From an uncultured Caulobacterales bacterium (lineage in GTDB: Bacteria; Pseudomonadota; Alphaproteobacteria; Caulobacterales; Maricaulaceae), in NCBI GenBank assembly GCA_947503715.1, contig CANNER010000003.1, positions 248,001-312,000 of the forward strand: 64,000 nt of DNA. The letters run 5' to 3'. The position numbers were made by a program, and so were the translations under genes. Below, piece by piece: positions 32,967 through 42,049 of this stretch (within the stretch, counting starts at the first letter, position 1; each line of letters opens with the position of its first letter). The notes beneath the pieces are model-generated. The model had not been told where the DNA came from and did no database searches. It saw only the letters and a list, made by a program, of their open reading frames with translations.

Positions 32967-34967
32967 ATGTCCAACATGACCCATGCGCATCCCGCGCTCG
33001 CTGACGCTTTGGCGAAAAAAGGATATGAAAAACTGACCCCTGTCCAAGACTCCGTTCTGGACCCTGACCTTCTGGGTCAAGACCTGCTCGTCTCCGCGCA
33101 AACGGGGTCCGGTAAAACGGTCGCCTTCGGCCTCGCGATGGCGTCAACGCTCTTAGGCAACGCGGGCGCGTTTCTTCGCGCCGACGCCCCCCTCGCCCTC
33201 TGTATCGCGCCGACCCGTGAACTCGCGATGCAGGTTAAGCGCGAGATTGACTGGCTCTACCGCGAAGCCGGCGCGAAGACGATGAGTTGTGTCGGCGGCA
33301 TGGATGCCCGCCAGGAACGCAACGCCCTGCAACGCGGCGCCCATATCGTCGTCGGAACGCCGGGTCGTCTCTGCGATCACATTAATCGCGGCGCACTCGA
33401 TATGTCCGAGATCAAATGCCTCGTCCTGGATGAGGCCGATGAAATGCTGAAAATGGGATTCCGTGAGGAATTGGAACTTATCCTAAATGCCTCACCATCC
33501 GAGCGCCGGACGCTCATGTTCTCCGCCACGGTTCCGAAAACTATTCTGGGCATGACCAAGAAATATCAACGCAACGCCGTGCGCGTCAACACCGCCGCAG
33601 AAGCCAAACAGCATCTCGACATCGACTATCAAGTCATGACGGTTTCCAACGCTAACCGTGAAAATGCGATCATCAATGTGCTGCGCTTTTACAATGCGAA
33701 AAATGCGATCGTCTTTGGCGATACGCGCGTCGCCGTGAACCGCATGACTCAGCGTTTTAATAATCGCGGATTTTCAGTCGTCTCGCTCTCCGGTGAGCTG
33801 TCACAGGCCGAGCGTAGCAATGCGCTGCAAGCGCTGCGCGATGGTCGGGCGCAAGTCTGCGTCGCGACGGATGTGGCTGCGCGGGGCTTGGACCTGCCGG
33901 ACCTCGAACTCGTCGTACATGCCGATGTGCCGCGCAACCGCGAAGCCCTGCTCCATCGGTCGGGCCGGACGGGTCGTGCGGGGCGCAAAGGTGTTTCCGC
34001 CCTCATCGTCGCGCCCAGCCGCCGCCGGAATGCGGAACGCCTTCTGCGCGATGCGGGCATCACCGCCGAATGGGGCGAAGCCCCGAGTGCGGATGCGATT
34101 ATTGCCAAGGATAATGAACGTCTCTTGGACAATATGACACTAGAGGCCGAAGTGACAGAGGAAGAGCGGACCATGGTCGCGCGCCTGCTGAAAGCGTACT
34201 CACCCGATCATATCGCAACGGCCTTCATCCGCCAATATCGCGAAGGTCAATCCGCGCCGGAGGACTTGCTGCCTGCCAATTACAAGCCATCAAAAGAAGA
34301 GCGCGGGCCGAAAACTCCACGTGCGGATTTTGACGATGGTGTCTGGTTCTCCCTCAATGTCGGACGCAAGCAAAAGGCGGAACCGAAATGGATCCTGCCC
34401 ATGTTGATGAAATCCGGTGGTCTGAAGAAAGGCGAGATCGGCGCGATCAAAATCATCGACCGCGAAACATTTGTCGAAGTCGCGCCAAAAGGTGTCGAGG
34501 GCTTTCTGAAAACCATCGGGCCGGATATGAAAATCGAGGCGGCCATCACAGTCTCACGCGTCGCGGGCAAACCGAATCTCAGCCAGCCAACGGACGGCCA
34601 CCGCTCTCGAGACCGGGATAACCGTTCCGGTAAATCGCGTAAAAAACCTTATGGCGATAAGGGCAATTCTTATGGCGGGAAGAAAAAGTCCTATAACGAT
34701 AAACCTCGCGGCAAGGCGAAATCATATGACGACAAGCCTAAGACCTATAATGATGGAGATACGCCGAAGCGAAAAGGCAACTTCGAAGAAGGCACGTTCA
34801 AACGCAAATCCCGCAAAAAAACGGGCGGTGACATGCCGTCACCTCATGCAGTTGAGGGCGGAAAGCCGAAAAAGCCGCACAAGAAAAAACTCGCCCGCGT
34901 GGCGGCACTAAAGGAAAAAGGCGGCGTTAAAAAGGGTGAGCGGAAAAACACGCGGAAGCGGAAATAA
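32967..34967 (+). CDS. DEAD-box RNA helicase with DbpA-type RNA-binding domain
   Basis: An ATP-dependent RNA helicase of 666 residues, probably acting in ribosome assembly or RNA decay at low temperature (CsdA/DeaD-like). Helicase motifs are all present: 'AQTGSGKT', 'APTRELAMQ', 'VLDEADEML', 'MFSATVP', 'AARGLDLPDLE' and 'HRSGRTGRAG'. A DbpA-like RNA-binding domain follows at about 440-515 ('VWFSLNVGRKQKAEPKW', 'GAIKIIDRETFVEVA'). The last about 130 residues are a disordered Lys/Gly/Ser/Tyr-rich tail with degenerate 'SYNDKP/SYDDKP/TYNDG' repeats. I use the ATG at 32967; a GTG at 32895 is in frame. A 12-bp palindrome GTGATCGATCAC lies in the leader (32914-32925). Confidence 0.93.
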   Translation: MSNMTHAHPALADALAKKGYEKLTPVQDSVLDPDLLGQDLLVSAQTGSGKTVAFGLAMASTLLGNAGAFLRADAPLALCIAPTRELAMQVKREIDWLYREAGAKTMSCVGGMDARQERNALQRGAHIVVGTPGRLCDHINRGALDMSEIKCLVLDEADEMLKMGFREELELILNASPSERRTLMFSATVPKTILGMTKKYQRNAVRVNTAAEAKQHLDIDYQVMTVSNANRENAIINVLRFYNAKNAIVFGDTRVAVNRMTQRFNNRGFSVVSLSGELSQAERSNALQALRDGRAQVCVATDVAARGLDLPDLELVVHADVPRNREALLHRSGRTGRAGRKGVSALIVAPSRRRNAERLLRDAGITAEWGEAPSADAIIAKDNERLLDNMTLEAEVTEEERTMVARLLKAYSPDHIATAFIRQYREGQSAPEDLLPANYKPSKEERGPKTPRADFDDGVWFSLNVGRKQKAEPKWILPMLMKSGGLKKGEIGAIKIIDRETFVEVAPKGVEGFLKTIGPDMKIEAAITVSRVAGKPNLSQPTDGHRSRDRDNRSGKSRKKPYGDKGNSYGGKKKSYNDKPRGKAKSYDDKPKTYNDGDTPKRKGNFEEGTFKRKSRKKTGGDMPSPHAVEGGKPKKPHKKKLARVAALKEKGGVKKGERKNTRKRK

Positions 34968-35000
34968 TACCACGCTCTCGAATTTCAAATAATTTTAATT

Positions 35001-35028
35001 AAAAAAAATGACCGGCCAAAGCCGGTCA
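35001..35028 (-). terminator. Rho-independent terminator of the secreted protease gene
   Basis: An 8-bp stem TGACCGGC/GCCGGTCA with a 4-nt loop. Read on the minus strand it is followed by eight T. It lies 27 bp beyond the stop of the minus-strand gene at 35056. The helicase gene converges on the same site. Confidence 0.88.
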
Positions 35029-35055
35029 TATCTTGATAAAATATCTAATCTGAAA

Positions 35056-37047
35056 CTAGAAGACGGTGTTCACAACATCGGAACAGGTCGACGTTCCGGC
35101 CTCGCAAACCTGATGACTATGCGCACCGCCGCCCTTGCTGTTCGACGTCAGCGTAAAGAACCCGTCATTAGCGGTCGTGGAAACAACCGACCCATCAAGA
35201 TAGATATCGACAGAAGAACTCGTTGCGCCGTTCCAATTGTAGTCCCAACGCTTCTTGCCCTTGACCTTATAAGCACTGACGGAAGACAGGTTCACATCAA
35301 CGCCGCCCGTGCCGCCTTCACTGACCGTGACGCTGGAGCTTGTGCTGGCGCTCGCCCCGTCATCATCGGTTACAGTCAGGGTAACGGTATAGGTTCCGGC
35401 CGCTGCATAGCTATGCGACGGGTTCTGTGCGCTCGAAGACGCGCCGTCGCCGAAGCTCCAACTGCGCGATACAACACTGCCGTCACTGTCGGAGGAACCA
35501 TCCGTGAAGCTACAGGTCAGGTCCGTACAGCTCTCAGAGAAGCTGGCTGTTGGTGGTGTATTGACCGGAGGCGTCGTGCCACATGTCGACGGGTCAACGA
35601 CCAGACCTTGCTGGCCATCCGCATTTCCGCTCAGGCCCAGATCAGCGGTTTTCGCTGCATCAAACAAACACTGTGCGGTTGTGCCATTCAGGAACGGACC
35701 CGCCATCCCGTCAGAGGTCGTGAAACCCCAGCTATTGACGGACATAAGAGAGCCTGTTCCGGTGGCCTCATCCATCGGTTGAATCCAGGGTCCACCGGAT
35801 GAACCGCCGGAAAGCTGGCTGGACGGCAACCACCAATTATCCGATCCTTCTGTCGTCATATCCTCGGCGGAATACATGAAGAACGGATCATCAGAATAGG
35901 AATAGCCCAGCGCATGGGTCCAATCCTGCGTAAACTCACCGGGCTGTCCGTCATTCACATTCGGGGCTGCGAAACTGACATCGAAGCTGCCGACCGCAGC
36001 GTCAAGCGCACCGCCCGTACCATTGCCGGAATGATTGCCATTATCACCGACAACGTAATAGGCGTAATCCCAAGGGATGTTATTCGGGAAGACACTCGTC
36101 GTCCAGTTCTGCTCGACAACGCCGAAGTCTGTGACCCAGCAGCCTTCCGGATCGTTGAAACAATCGCGGTCCGTGCTACCGCCCGTCGTGCCGTCCTGAT
36201 TCGGGATGAAAATCACATTCCGCGCAAAAGACGCATCCGCATCATCATAGACACAATGCGCCGCCGTGATGATGATGGACCTTCCGGTTGTACCGTCTGT
36301 CGCAACCGTACCGGAACAGACATAACCGGACCAGCCGCCACCATTTGGCATCTCATAGAGAAGACGTCCGGCCGCCGTTTGAATGGCGCCCCCATTGGCC
36401 CAACGTGAGTTTGCAACGACACCGCCGCCGCCTCCACCGCCGCCATTACCACCTTCAACGGTGAAACCGTAGGAACCGGTCGCGCCGCTATTGCCGCCTT
36501 TACGTTTGACATTATCACGTGACAGCACGCGCCAGCTCCCCGAGCCGGAGGTGAAGCCAGAAACTGTGACCTCATATGTATCATTGCCAACATTTGTCCC
36601 CGCAAATGTAGACGTTTGACCGTTAAAAGTGACTTCGAAATTGACCTCGCGGACGCCGTCAACATCTGTGACAACGGCTGAGAATGTCTGGCTGGTTCCG
36701 ATGATGGCACCATTGGCCGGTGTTCTGGACGAAACGGTTGGGGCCTGATTATCTTGCGTAACCTGTGCGTCCCAGTTTTTCGTATTCACGCGCCGCGTAT
36801 TTGATGTCAGCTCTGACTTCATGGCGTGACCATGCGGCGTCAGCTTTCCTTTTTTACCGCGAATATAGCCCATTCCCCGATGATCGATCAGCATGTCGCG
36901 GGGCTCCGCCGCCGCGATACGTTCCGCCGTCCAGTGCTTGAGCACTTTATCCGTTCTGTCATTCGGCGCCGCAACTGCAGCACCCGCCATTGAAAGCGTA
37001 AGGCCAAGCCCCGTTCCGGCCATTAGAAATTTATTTAATTTTGTCAT
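35056..37047 (-). CDS. Secreted trypsin-like serine protease with Ig-like and PKD domains
   Basis: A 663-residue exported protein. The signal peptide covers about 1-27 ('GAAVAA'). An Ig-like segment spans about 100-198 ('PTVSSRTPANGAIIG'), followed by a Gly8 hinge. A trypsin-fold domain spans about 206-470, with His264 in 'ITAAHCVY', a likely Asp327 in 'IPWDYAYYV' and Ser417 in 'GGSSGGPW'. A PKD domain lies at about 508-590 ('SWSFGDGASSSAQNPSHSY', 'GTYTVTLTVTDDDG') and a beta-rich C-terminal module follows. Likely role: extracellular proteolysis or substrate attachment. The ATG at 37047 has an AGGAGG site before it. Several Cys pairs suit an oxidised compartment. Protease activity is inferred from the intact triad. 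Confidence 0.88.
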   Translation of the reverse strand: MTKLNKFLMAGTGLGLTLSMAGAAVAAPNDRTDKVLKHWTAERIAAAEPRDMLIDHRGMGYIRGKKGKLTPHGHAMKSELTSNTRRVNTKNWDAQVTQDNQAPTVSSRTPANGAIIGTSQTFSAVVTDVDGVREVNFEVTFNGQTSTFAGTNVGNDTYEVTVSGFTSGSGSWRVLSRDNVKRKGGNSGATGSYGFTVEGGNGGGGGGGGVVANSRWANGGAIQTAAGRLLYEMPNGGGWSGYVCSGTVATDGTTGRSIIITAAHCVYDDADASFARNVIFIPNQDGTTGGSTDRDCFNDPEGCWVTDFGVVEQNWTTSVFPNNIPWDYAYYVVGDNGNHSGNGTGGALDAAVGSFDVSFAAPNVNDGQPGEFTQDWTHALGYSYSDDPFFMYSAEDMTTEGSDNWWLPSSQLSGGSSGGPWIQPMDEATGTGSLMSVNSWGFTTSDGMAGPFLNGTTAQCLFDAAKTADLGLSGNADGQQGLVVDPSTCGTTPPVNTPPTASFSESCTDLTCSFTDGSSDSDGSVVSRSWSFGDGASSSAQNPSHSYAAAGTYTVTLTVTDDDGASASTSSSVTVSEGGTGGVDVNLSSVSAYKVKGKKRWDYNWNGATSSSVDIYLDGSVVSTTANDGFFTLTSNSKGGGAHSHQVCEAGTSTCSDVVNTVF

Positions 37048-37205
37048 TTTTATAGGTCCTCCTGAATCGGCGCTAAGCTCACGTTTCCGTGAAGTCAAAC
37101 GGGGAACTGACAAAAGTTAAAGAGGATTAATATTCCCTTTCCTCCAAACGGGCGTGGTTTGGGTATGTAAATATATAAAATCTAAGATTGTTTTTCATTT
37201 GAACC

Positions 37206-37232
37206 AAAAAAAAGACCCGCCGAAGCGGGCCT
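37206..37232 (-). terminator. Rho-independent terminator of the haloalkane dehalogenase operon
   Basis: Minus-strand reading gives an 8-bp stem AGGCCCGC/GCGGGTCT closed by TTCG and followed by a T-run. It ends the ParB-like and dehalogenase transcription unit. Confidence 0.88.
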
Positions 37233-37273
37233 GAATGTTCAATGTTTTACGACTGCCCTATTTGCGTGAACCA

Positions 37274-38176
37274 CTAATTTTCCCCAAACCTCGTACATAA
37301 TCCAATCAGCATATCACTCAATTCGGCATGAACATCTTCTTGGAGGAAATGTCCGCCGCCCTTCAGGATTTTATGTGGTTGCCCCGTAGCGCCCGGAATG
37401 AGTTTCTGGAACACCGCTTCGCCGCCTTTCGTGACGGGATCTTCGTCGGAGAAGGCTGTGAGGAAGGGTTTGTTCCACTGTTTGAACACCTCCCATGCTG
37501 CGATATTGTCCGCGACACCCGCCATATCCGGATGGGTCGGCACGAGCGCGGGGAAGATGCGGGCTCCAGCCTTATAGCTCTCATCAGGATAAGGCGCGTC
37601 ATAGGCAGCGACCTCTTCCGTTGTCAGATCGCGGGACGTTGCGCCCTGCAGAATCATGCCCGTTGGAAATTCCGGCACGGATTGCGAGAATTTTTGCCAT
37701 TTCAGGAAGGCGTCTGACGGCGTGCCCTTCCCGACGGGCAGCCCCGTATTCCCCGCCATAACAGCGGCGAAGCGATCCGGATTTTCCGCGACAAGGCGCA
37801 AGCCGATCAACCCGCCCCAATCCTGACAGAACAGCACGACGTCAGACACATCCATCTGGTCCAGCCAGTCCTGCATCCACGCGACATGTCCATTATAGGA
37901 ATAATCCGACATTTCCGTCGGCTTATCCGACCGGCCAAATCCGATCAGATCCGGCGCGAGAACGCGGTAGCCTGCCTCGGCCAGATTCCGGATCATGAAG
38001 CGATAGAGAAAGGACCAACTCGGCTCGCCATGCATCATAATAACTGTTCGCCCCGCCTTCGGACCCGTATCGACATAGTGAAGACGAAGCCCCTCTCCGA
38101 CCTCGCAATAATGCGGCTCGAAATCGTAATCAGGCAGGTTGTCGAAACGATCATCCGGCGTGCGAAGGGCTTGCAT
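37274..38176 (-). CDS. Haloalkane dehalogenase (HLD-I type alpha/beta-hydrolase)
   Basis: A 300-residue hydrolase expected to release halide from haloalkanes through an Asp ester. The nucleophile Asp119 and halide-binding Trp120 are in 'CQDWGGLIG'. The oxyanion stretch is 'HGEPSWSFLY' (49-58). The acid is in 'FSDEDPVT' (about 242-249) and His276 is in 'GGGHFLQED'. The pattern fits DhlA/DhmA (subfamily I) better than DhaA, which has its acid after strand 6. Marine bacteria meet natural organohalides, which gives a plausible substrate source. It follows the ParB-like gene by 9 nt, so they are probably co-transcribed. Confidence 0.9.
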   Translation of the reverse strand: MQALRTPDDRFDNLPDYDFEPHYCEVGEGLRLHYVDTGPKAGRTVIMMHGEPSWSFLYRFMIRNLAEAGYRVLAPDLIGFGRSDKPTEMSDYSYNGHVAWMQDWLDQMDVSDVVLFCQDWGGLIGLRLVAENPDRFAAVMAGNTGLPVGKGTPSDAFLKWQKFSQSVPEFPTGMILQGATSRDLTTEEVAAYDAPYPDESYKAGARIFPALVPTHPDMAGVADNIAAWEVFKQWNKPFLTAFSDEDPVTKGGEAVFQKLIPGATGQPHKILKGGGHFLQEDVHAELSDMLIGLCTRFGEN

Positions 38177-38185
38177 ATTTAAATC

Positions 38186-38431
38186 CTATTTTCTTTGGGC
38201 CGCAACAATGTGACCGTCGATAATTTTCTCTCCGAGAAGCTTCATCGCTTCCATTCGGTGCAGACCCTCTTGCAACACATAGCGGTCCTTGCCGAGGCGA
38301 ACATAAATCGGTTTTTGTAAGCCGTTCTCCAGAATATCTTCCGCCAATTCGACGACTTTATCTTGGTCCAGCGTCTTTTGACGCGCTCCCGGCACGTAAA
38401 TCTTATCTATGACCACATCGACAACGCGCAT
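38186..38431 (-). CDS. Lone ParB-like N-terminal domain protein
   Basis: An 81-residue protein consisting only of a ParB/sulfiredoxin-fold domain: 'DKVVELAEDILENGLQKPIYVR', then 'YVLQEGLHRMEAMKLLGE' (the ExGxHR-like nucleotide-binding motif of the ParB fold; here 'QEGLHR'), and a short basic end. It has no helix-turn-helix or dimer domain, so it cannot work as a canonical partition ParB. Family members of this kind include CTP-binding and nuclease-like proteins. It precedes the haloalkane dehalogenase gene by 9 nt. Function unknown. Confidence 0.8.
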   Translation of the reverse strand: MRVVDVVIDKIYVPGARQKTLDQDKVVELAEDILENGLQKPIYVRLGKDRYVLQEGLHRMEAMKLLGEKIIDGHIVAAQRK

Positions 38432-38498
38432 CGCAAAACTCCGTCAAATTCGATTTTCACGATAGACAGACCTACCGCCTCAATGCAATCAAGATGAT

Positions 38499-39155
38499 AT
38501 GACCGAATATGTATTTCCACCGCACGATCCTGTTAGCTTGCCCATCCACGGATCCGACGCACGGTTTCCGGTGCGGCGCGTCTATTGTATCGGGAAGAAT
38601 TATGCAGACCATGTGAAGGAAATGGGGGGCGATATAGGGCGATCTGAACCGATATTTTTTACAAAAGCGGCTGAAACCATTGTCCAAAGTGGGCAGGACA
38701 TTCCCTTCCCGCCCAACACGACTGATCTGCATTATGAAGTCGAACTCGTCGTTGCGATTGGGCCTGATCTGGATGTTTTCGGCTATGGCGTCGGCATCGA
38801 CCTGACCCGCCGGGATTTGCAATCCGCCGCCAAGAAAAAGGGCGGGCCCTGGGCGCGGGCGAAGAATTTCAACCACTCCGCCCCCTGCTCTATGCTCACC
38901 CCCGCAGCTAATGTCGATCTCGCAAAGGCCCGTATTGTCCTGCGCAAAAACGGCGATATCGTCCAGCACGGCGCTTTGTCCGACATGATTTGGGGCATTG
39001 ATGAAATCATTGAGCGATTGCGGACCGACATGGATTTACAGCCCGGAGACCTGATTTACACCGGTACACCAGCCGGCGTGGGTCCGGTGCGTGTGGGAGA
39101 CGAACTTTCCGGCGGTGTGGAAGGCTTACAACGTATTACGGTGCGCTTCGTATAA
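38499..39155 (+). CDS. Fumarylacetoacetate hydrolase (FAH) family protein
   Basis: A metal-dependent C-C hydrolase or decarboxylase of 218 residues. Markers are 'VYCIGKNYADHVKEMG', 'IFFTKAAETIVQSGQDIPFPP', the metal ligands in 'DLHYEVELVVAIG' (Glu-x-Glu type), 'GVGIDLTRRDLQSAAKKKG' and 'DLIYTGTPAGVGPV'. The size and 'RRDLQ' block match the FAHD1/YcgM-type subfamily, known for acylpyruvate hydrolase or oxaloacetate decarboxylase activity. The exact substrate is inferred only. The ATG at 38499 is divergent from the ParB-like gene. Confidence 0.93.
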   Translation: MTEYVFPPHDPVSLPIHGSDARFPVRRVYCIGKNYADHVKEMGGDIGRSEPIFFTKAAETIVQSGQDIPFPPNTTDLHYEVELVVAIGPDLDVFGYGVGIDLTRRDLQSAAKKKGGPWARAKNFNHSAPCSMLTPAANVDLAKARIVLRKNGDIVQHGALSDMIWGIDEIIERLRTDMDLQPGDLIYTGTPAGVGPVRVGDELSGGVEGLQRITVRFV

Positions 39156-39192
39156 GCTTGAAAGAAGCCACGTTTTCGTCCAATAATATGTC

Positions 39193-39600
39193 ATGGCTTT
39201 TACCTATGACGACATTCTTCTTCCGCTGGCCATCACGGTCATAATCGACAAGAAAGTGCGTACCCCTGAACTCCGCAGTTTTACCCGACAAGCGACGGGC
39301 CTGATTGAAATGTTTGAATTAGAGCCGATGACAGGTGAGGAAATCAGAGCTTGGTTCCGTGCCCATTTCCAAGAATTAGAAGCCAAGTTAACGAGCGCGC
39401 GGAAAAATACACTCGTCCTGCGCGCCTTATCAAAGTTCAAAGATGACCGCGATGTCGAAGCTGTCTATGACGCGATGGTCTCCATTTCTGTCAGCGACAA
39501 AGAATATGTAAAGGCCGAATCAGAGCTGATTAAATCCGCTGCCGCGATCTGGGGCTTTGCCCGTCCGCCACTCAAAGTCGATAAAGTCTCTCAAAAATGA
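39193..39600 (+). CDS. TerB-like helical protein, copy 1
   Basis: 135 residues, almost entirely alpha-helical and acidic/basic, without signal peptide. The C-terminal half 'VYDAMVSISVSDKEYVKAESELI' followed by 'KSAAAIWGF' matches the TerB/DjlA-type helical repeat, in which acidic residues bind metal. Assignment to the TerB superfamily is by pattern. Its stop overlaps the ATG of a related second copy (ATGA). No other tellurite-resistance genes are present. Confidence 0.65.
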   Translation: MAFTYDDILLPLAITVIIDKKVRTPELRSFTRQATGLIEMFELEPMTGEEIRAWFRAHFQELEAKLTSARKNTLVLRALSKFKDDRDVEAVYDAMVSISVSDKEYVKAESELIKSAAAIWGFARPPLKVDKVSQK

Positions 39601-40016
39601 TCGATCTGGACGAAACACTTCGCGCTGTTTCGACTGTCCTAGCGGTCAGTGCTTTGATTGATGAGCGGCTTCGCGATATTGAAATGATTGAGTTTTCGCA
39701 CTCGGTTATGACGATCAATCAACGCATACGCCCGGGCGTAATCCTACCGCGCAAAACTGTTGTAAAGTGGTTTAAAGACAATGAAGACGAGATTACCGTC
39801 AAGATTTCCGAAGACGAGAACTCAGTCTGGAGAAAAGAAATCCTCAGCCTCATAACAGACCCTGAACTTCGGCGACTGGTTTTGTCCGCTATGTTCTCTA
39901 TATCGGTCTGCGATTACGAACTGGATGATGAGGAATGTGAATTCCTCAAATTAGCTGTCTCCCTCTGGGAAACAGGTTTGCCCAGCGTCGCAGATGTTGA
40001 GTTGATGGTCGTTTAA
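39597..40016 (+). CDS. TerB-like helical protein, copy 2
   Basis: 139 residues, same size and layout as the preceding gene, with the C-terminal block 'LSAMFSISVCDYELDDEECEFLKLAVSLWE' (two pieces) aligning with copy 1 'VYDAMVSISVSDKEYVKAESELIKSAAAIW'. The acidic run DDEE is typical of TerB sites. Identity between the two copies is otherwise low, so the duplication is old. Start and stop overlap copy 1, which implies coupled translation and perhaps a heterodimer. It converges on typA with a 12-bp gap. Confidence 0.65.
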   Translation: MIDLDETLRAVSTVLAVSALIDERLRDIEMIEFSHSVMTINQRIRPGVILPRKTVVKWFKDNEDEITVKISEDENSVWRKEILSLITDPELRRLVLSAMFSISVCDYELDDEECEFLKLAVSLWETGLPSVADVELMVV

Positions 40017-40028
40017 AACCGTCAGTCT

Positions 40029-41888
40029 TTAGCCCTCTTTTTCGAGAGCCTCCATTCGGCGACTTTCTTTTTTCCGCTCAGTTTCTAACAGATAGCGCTT
40101 ACGAATACGGATGGATTCCGGCGTCACTTCGACCAACTCATCATCATTGATATATTCCAGCGCGAGTTCCAACGTCATCGTTATCGGCGTCGTCAGCGTT
40201 ACGGCTTCATCGGTCCCGGAGGCGCGAACGTTGGTTAGCTGTTTCCCCTTGAGCGGATTGACGGTCAGATCATTATTGCGGGAATTCTGACCGATAATCA
40301 TGCCTTCGTAGACTTCTGTCGCATGTCCGATGAACATTTCGCCGCGCGCCTGTAAGTTCCAGAGCGCAAAAGCCAAGGCCTTACCCGTGGAGTTCGAGAT
40401 CAAGACGCCCTTCTGACGACGGCCAATGCCCGCTTTTGTGCGTGGCTTGTAAACGTCAAAGTTATGATAGAGCAGGCCCGACCCGGAGGTTAGCGTCATG
40501 AACTCGGACCGGAAACCGATGAGACCTCGTGTCGGGATTTCATAATCCATCCGCACACGGCCATTTCCGTCCGGCACCATGTCCTGCAAATTACCCTTCC
40601 GCTCACCCAGTTTCTCCATGATGGAGCCCTGATGGTCGGCTTCGACATCAACCGTCAGCTTCTCGTAAGGTTCGCAGAGGACACCGTCGATTTCCTTATT
40701 CACAACTTGCGGGCGGGAAATCGCGAGTTCGAATCCTTCGCGGCGCATATTCTCGATCAGGATGGAGAGGTGAAGCTCACCCCGACCCGACACACGGAAT
40801 TTATCGGCATCGTCGAGTTGTTCGACGCGCAGGGCGACGTTGGAAATAAGCTCCTTGTCCAAACGGTCCTTGAGGTTCCGCGACGTGACAAATTTGCCCT
40901 CGCGGCCGGCAAAAGGTGAGTCGTTGACTTGGAACGTCATCGAGATTGTAGGCTCATCCACAGAAAGCGGCGGCAGCAGCTCCACATGTTCCGGATCACA
41001 GATCATGTCGGAAATACCGAGATTATCGATACCTGTGAAGCAGCAGATGTCGCCAGCAGACACCGAGTCCATTTTCACACGGTCCAGTCCCATAAAGCCG
41101 TAGAGATCGACAATACGCCCCTTACGCTCTTTCCCGTCAGGCGAGGCCACGACGACATTTTGCTTGGCGTTCAACGTCCCGCGCACAACGCGGCCAATCC
41201 CGATGACGCCTGTATAAGTGCTGTAATCCAGCGCAGAGACTTGCAGCTGCAAGGGCGCATCAGGGTCGACATCCGGAACGGGCGCGTTTTTGACGATGGC
41301 TTGGAAGAGCGGTGTCATATCCGTGCCTTCCTGATCCGCTTCATCCGACGCCCAACCATTCAAGGCGGAGGCGAAGACGACGGGGAAGTCTAGCTGCTCA
41401 TCCGTCGCGCCGAGGCGGTCAAAGAGGTCAAACGTCTGATCGACCACCCAATCCGGGCGCGCGCCGACGCGGTCAATCTTGTTCACAACAACGATGGGGC
41501 GAAGGCCTTGCGCAAGGGCTTTCTTCGTCACGAAACTCGTTTGCGGCATGGGGCCTTCGACGGCATCGACGAGCAGCACGACGGAATCGACCATGGAGAG
41601 CACGCGCTCCACCTCACCGCCAAAATCCGCATGTCCCGGTGTGTCAACGATGTTAATGCGCCACTCTTGCTTGTCTGGATCGGTCCAGCCAATCGCTGTG
41701 TTCTTGGCAAGGATTGTAATCCCGCGTTCTTTCTCAATATCACCTGAATCCATCACGCGTTCTTCGCGATCCCCGCGTTCATCCAGCGTACCGGATTGAC
41801 GCAAGAGTTTATCCACGAGCGTGGTCTTGCCGTGGTCAACGTGGGCCACGATTGCGACATTGCGCAGGAATTCGACAGAGTTGGACAT
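40029..41888 (-). CDS. typA: Translational GTPase TypA/BipA
   Basis: A ribosome-binding GTPase involved in stress and low-temperature ribosome assembly, 619 residues. G motifs are '[15 protein letters not shown]' (G1), 'ERGITI' (G2), '[17 protein letters not shown]' (G3) and '[15 protein letters not shown]' (G4). The C-terminal BipA-specific region includes '[19 protein letters not shown]' and '[18 protein letters not shown]'. The ATG at 41888 begins '[19 protein letters not shown]'; an upstream extension of the frame has no family match. It is divergent from pepN. Confidence 0.97.
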   Translation of the reverse strand: MSNSVEFLRNVAIVAHVDHGKTTLVDKLLRQSGTLDERGDREERVMDSGDIEKERGITILAKNTAIGWTDPDKQEWRINIVDTPGHADFGGEVERVLSMVDSVVLLVDAVEGPMPQTSFVTKKALAQGLRPIVVVNKIDRVGARPDWVVDQTFDLFDRLGATDEQLDFPVVFASALNGWASDEADQEGTDMTPLFQAIVKNAPVPDVDPDAPLQLQVSALDYSTYTGVIGIGRVVRGTLNAKQNVVVASPDGKERKGRIVDLYGFMGLDRVKMDSVSAGDICCFTGIDNLGISDMICDPEHVELLPPLSVDEPTISMTFQVNDSPFAGREGKFVTSRNLKDRLDKELISNVALRVEQLDDADKFRVSGRGELHLSILIENMRREGFELAISRPQVVNKEIDGVLCEPYEKLTVDVEADHQGSIMEKLGERKGNLQDMVPDGNGRVRMDYEIPTRGLIGFRSEFMTLTSGSGLLYHNFDVYKPRTKAGIGRRQKGVLISNSTGKALAFALWNLQARGEMFIGHATEVYEGMIIGQNSRNNDLTVNPLKGKQLTNVRASGTDEAVTLTTPITMTLELALEYINDDELVEVTPESIRIRKRYLLETERKKESRRMEALEKEG

Positions 41889-42049
41889 GATGGTAATTTC
41901 GCGAGTTTTGAACGTTCGCGCGGCCCATAGCGCAATGCCCCTGAATGTCCAGTGTCTATGGCATTTCGACACGGTCAAACTGTGCTTGAATCGTTGCACT
42001 TTGCATGAGCCTTAGCCAAATAGAGCTTCAGATACAGGATAATAAAGAT

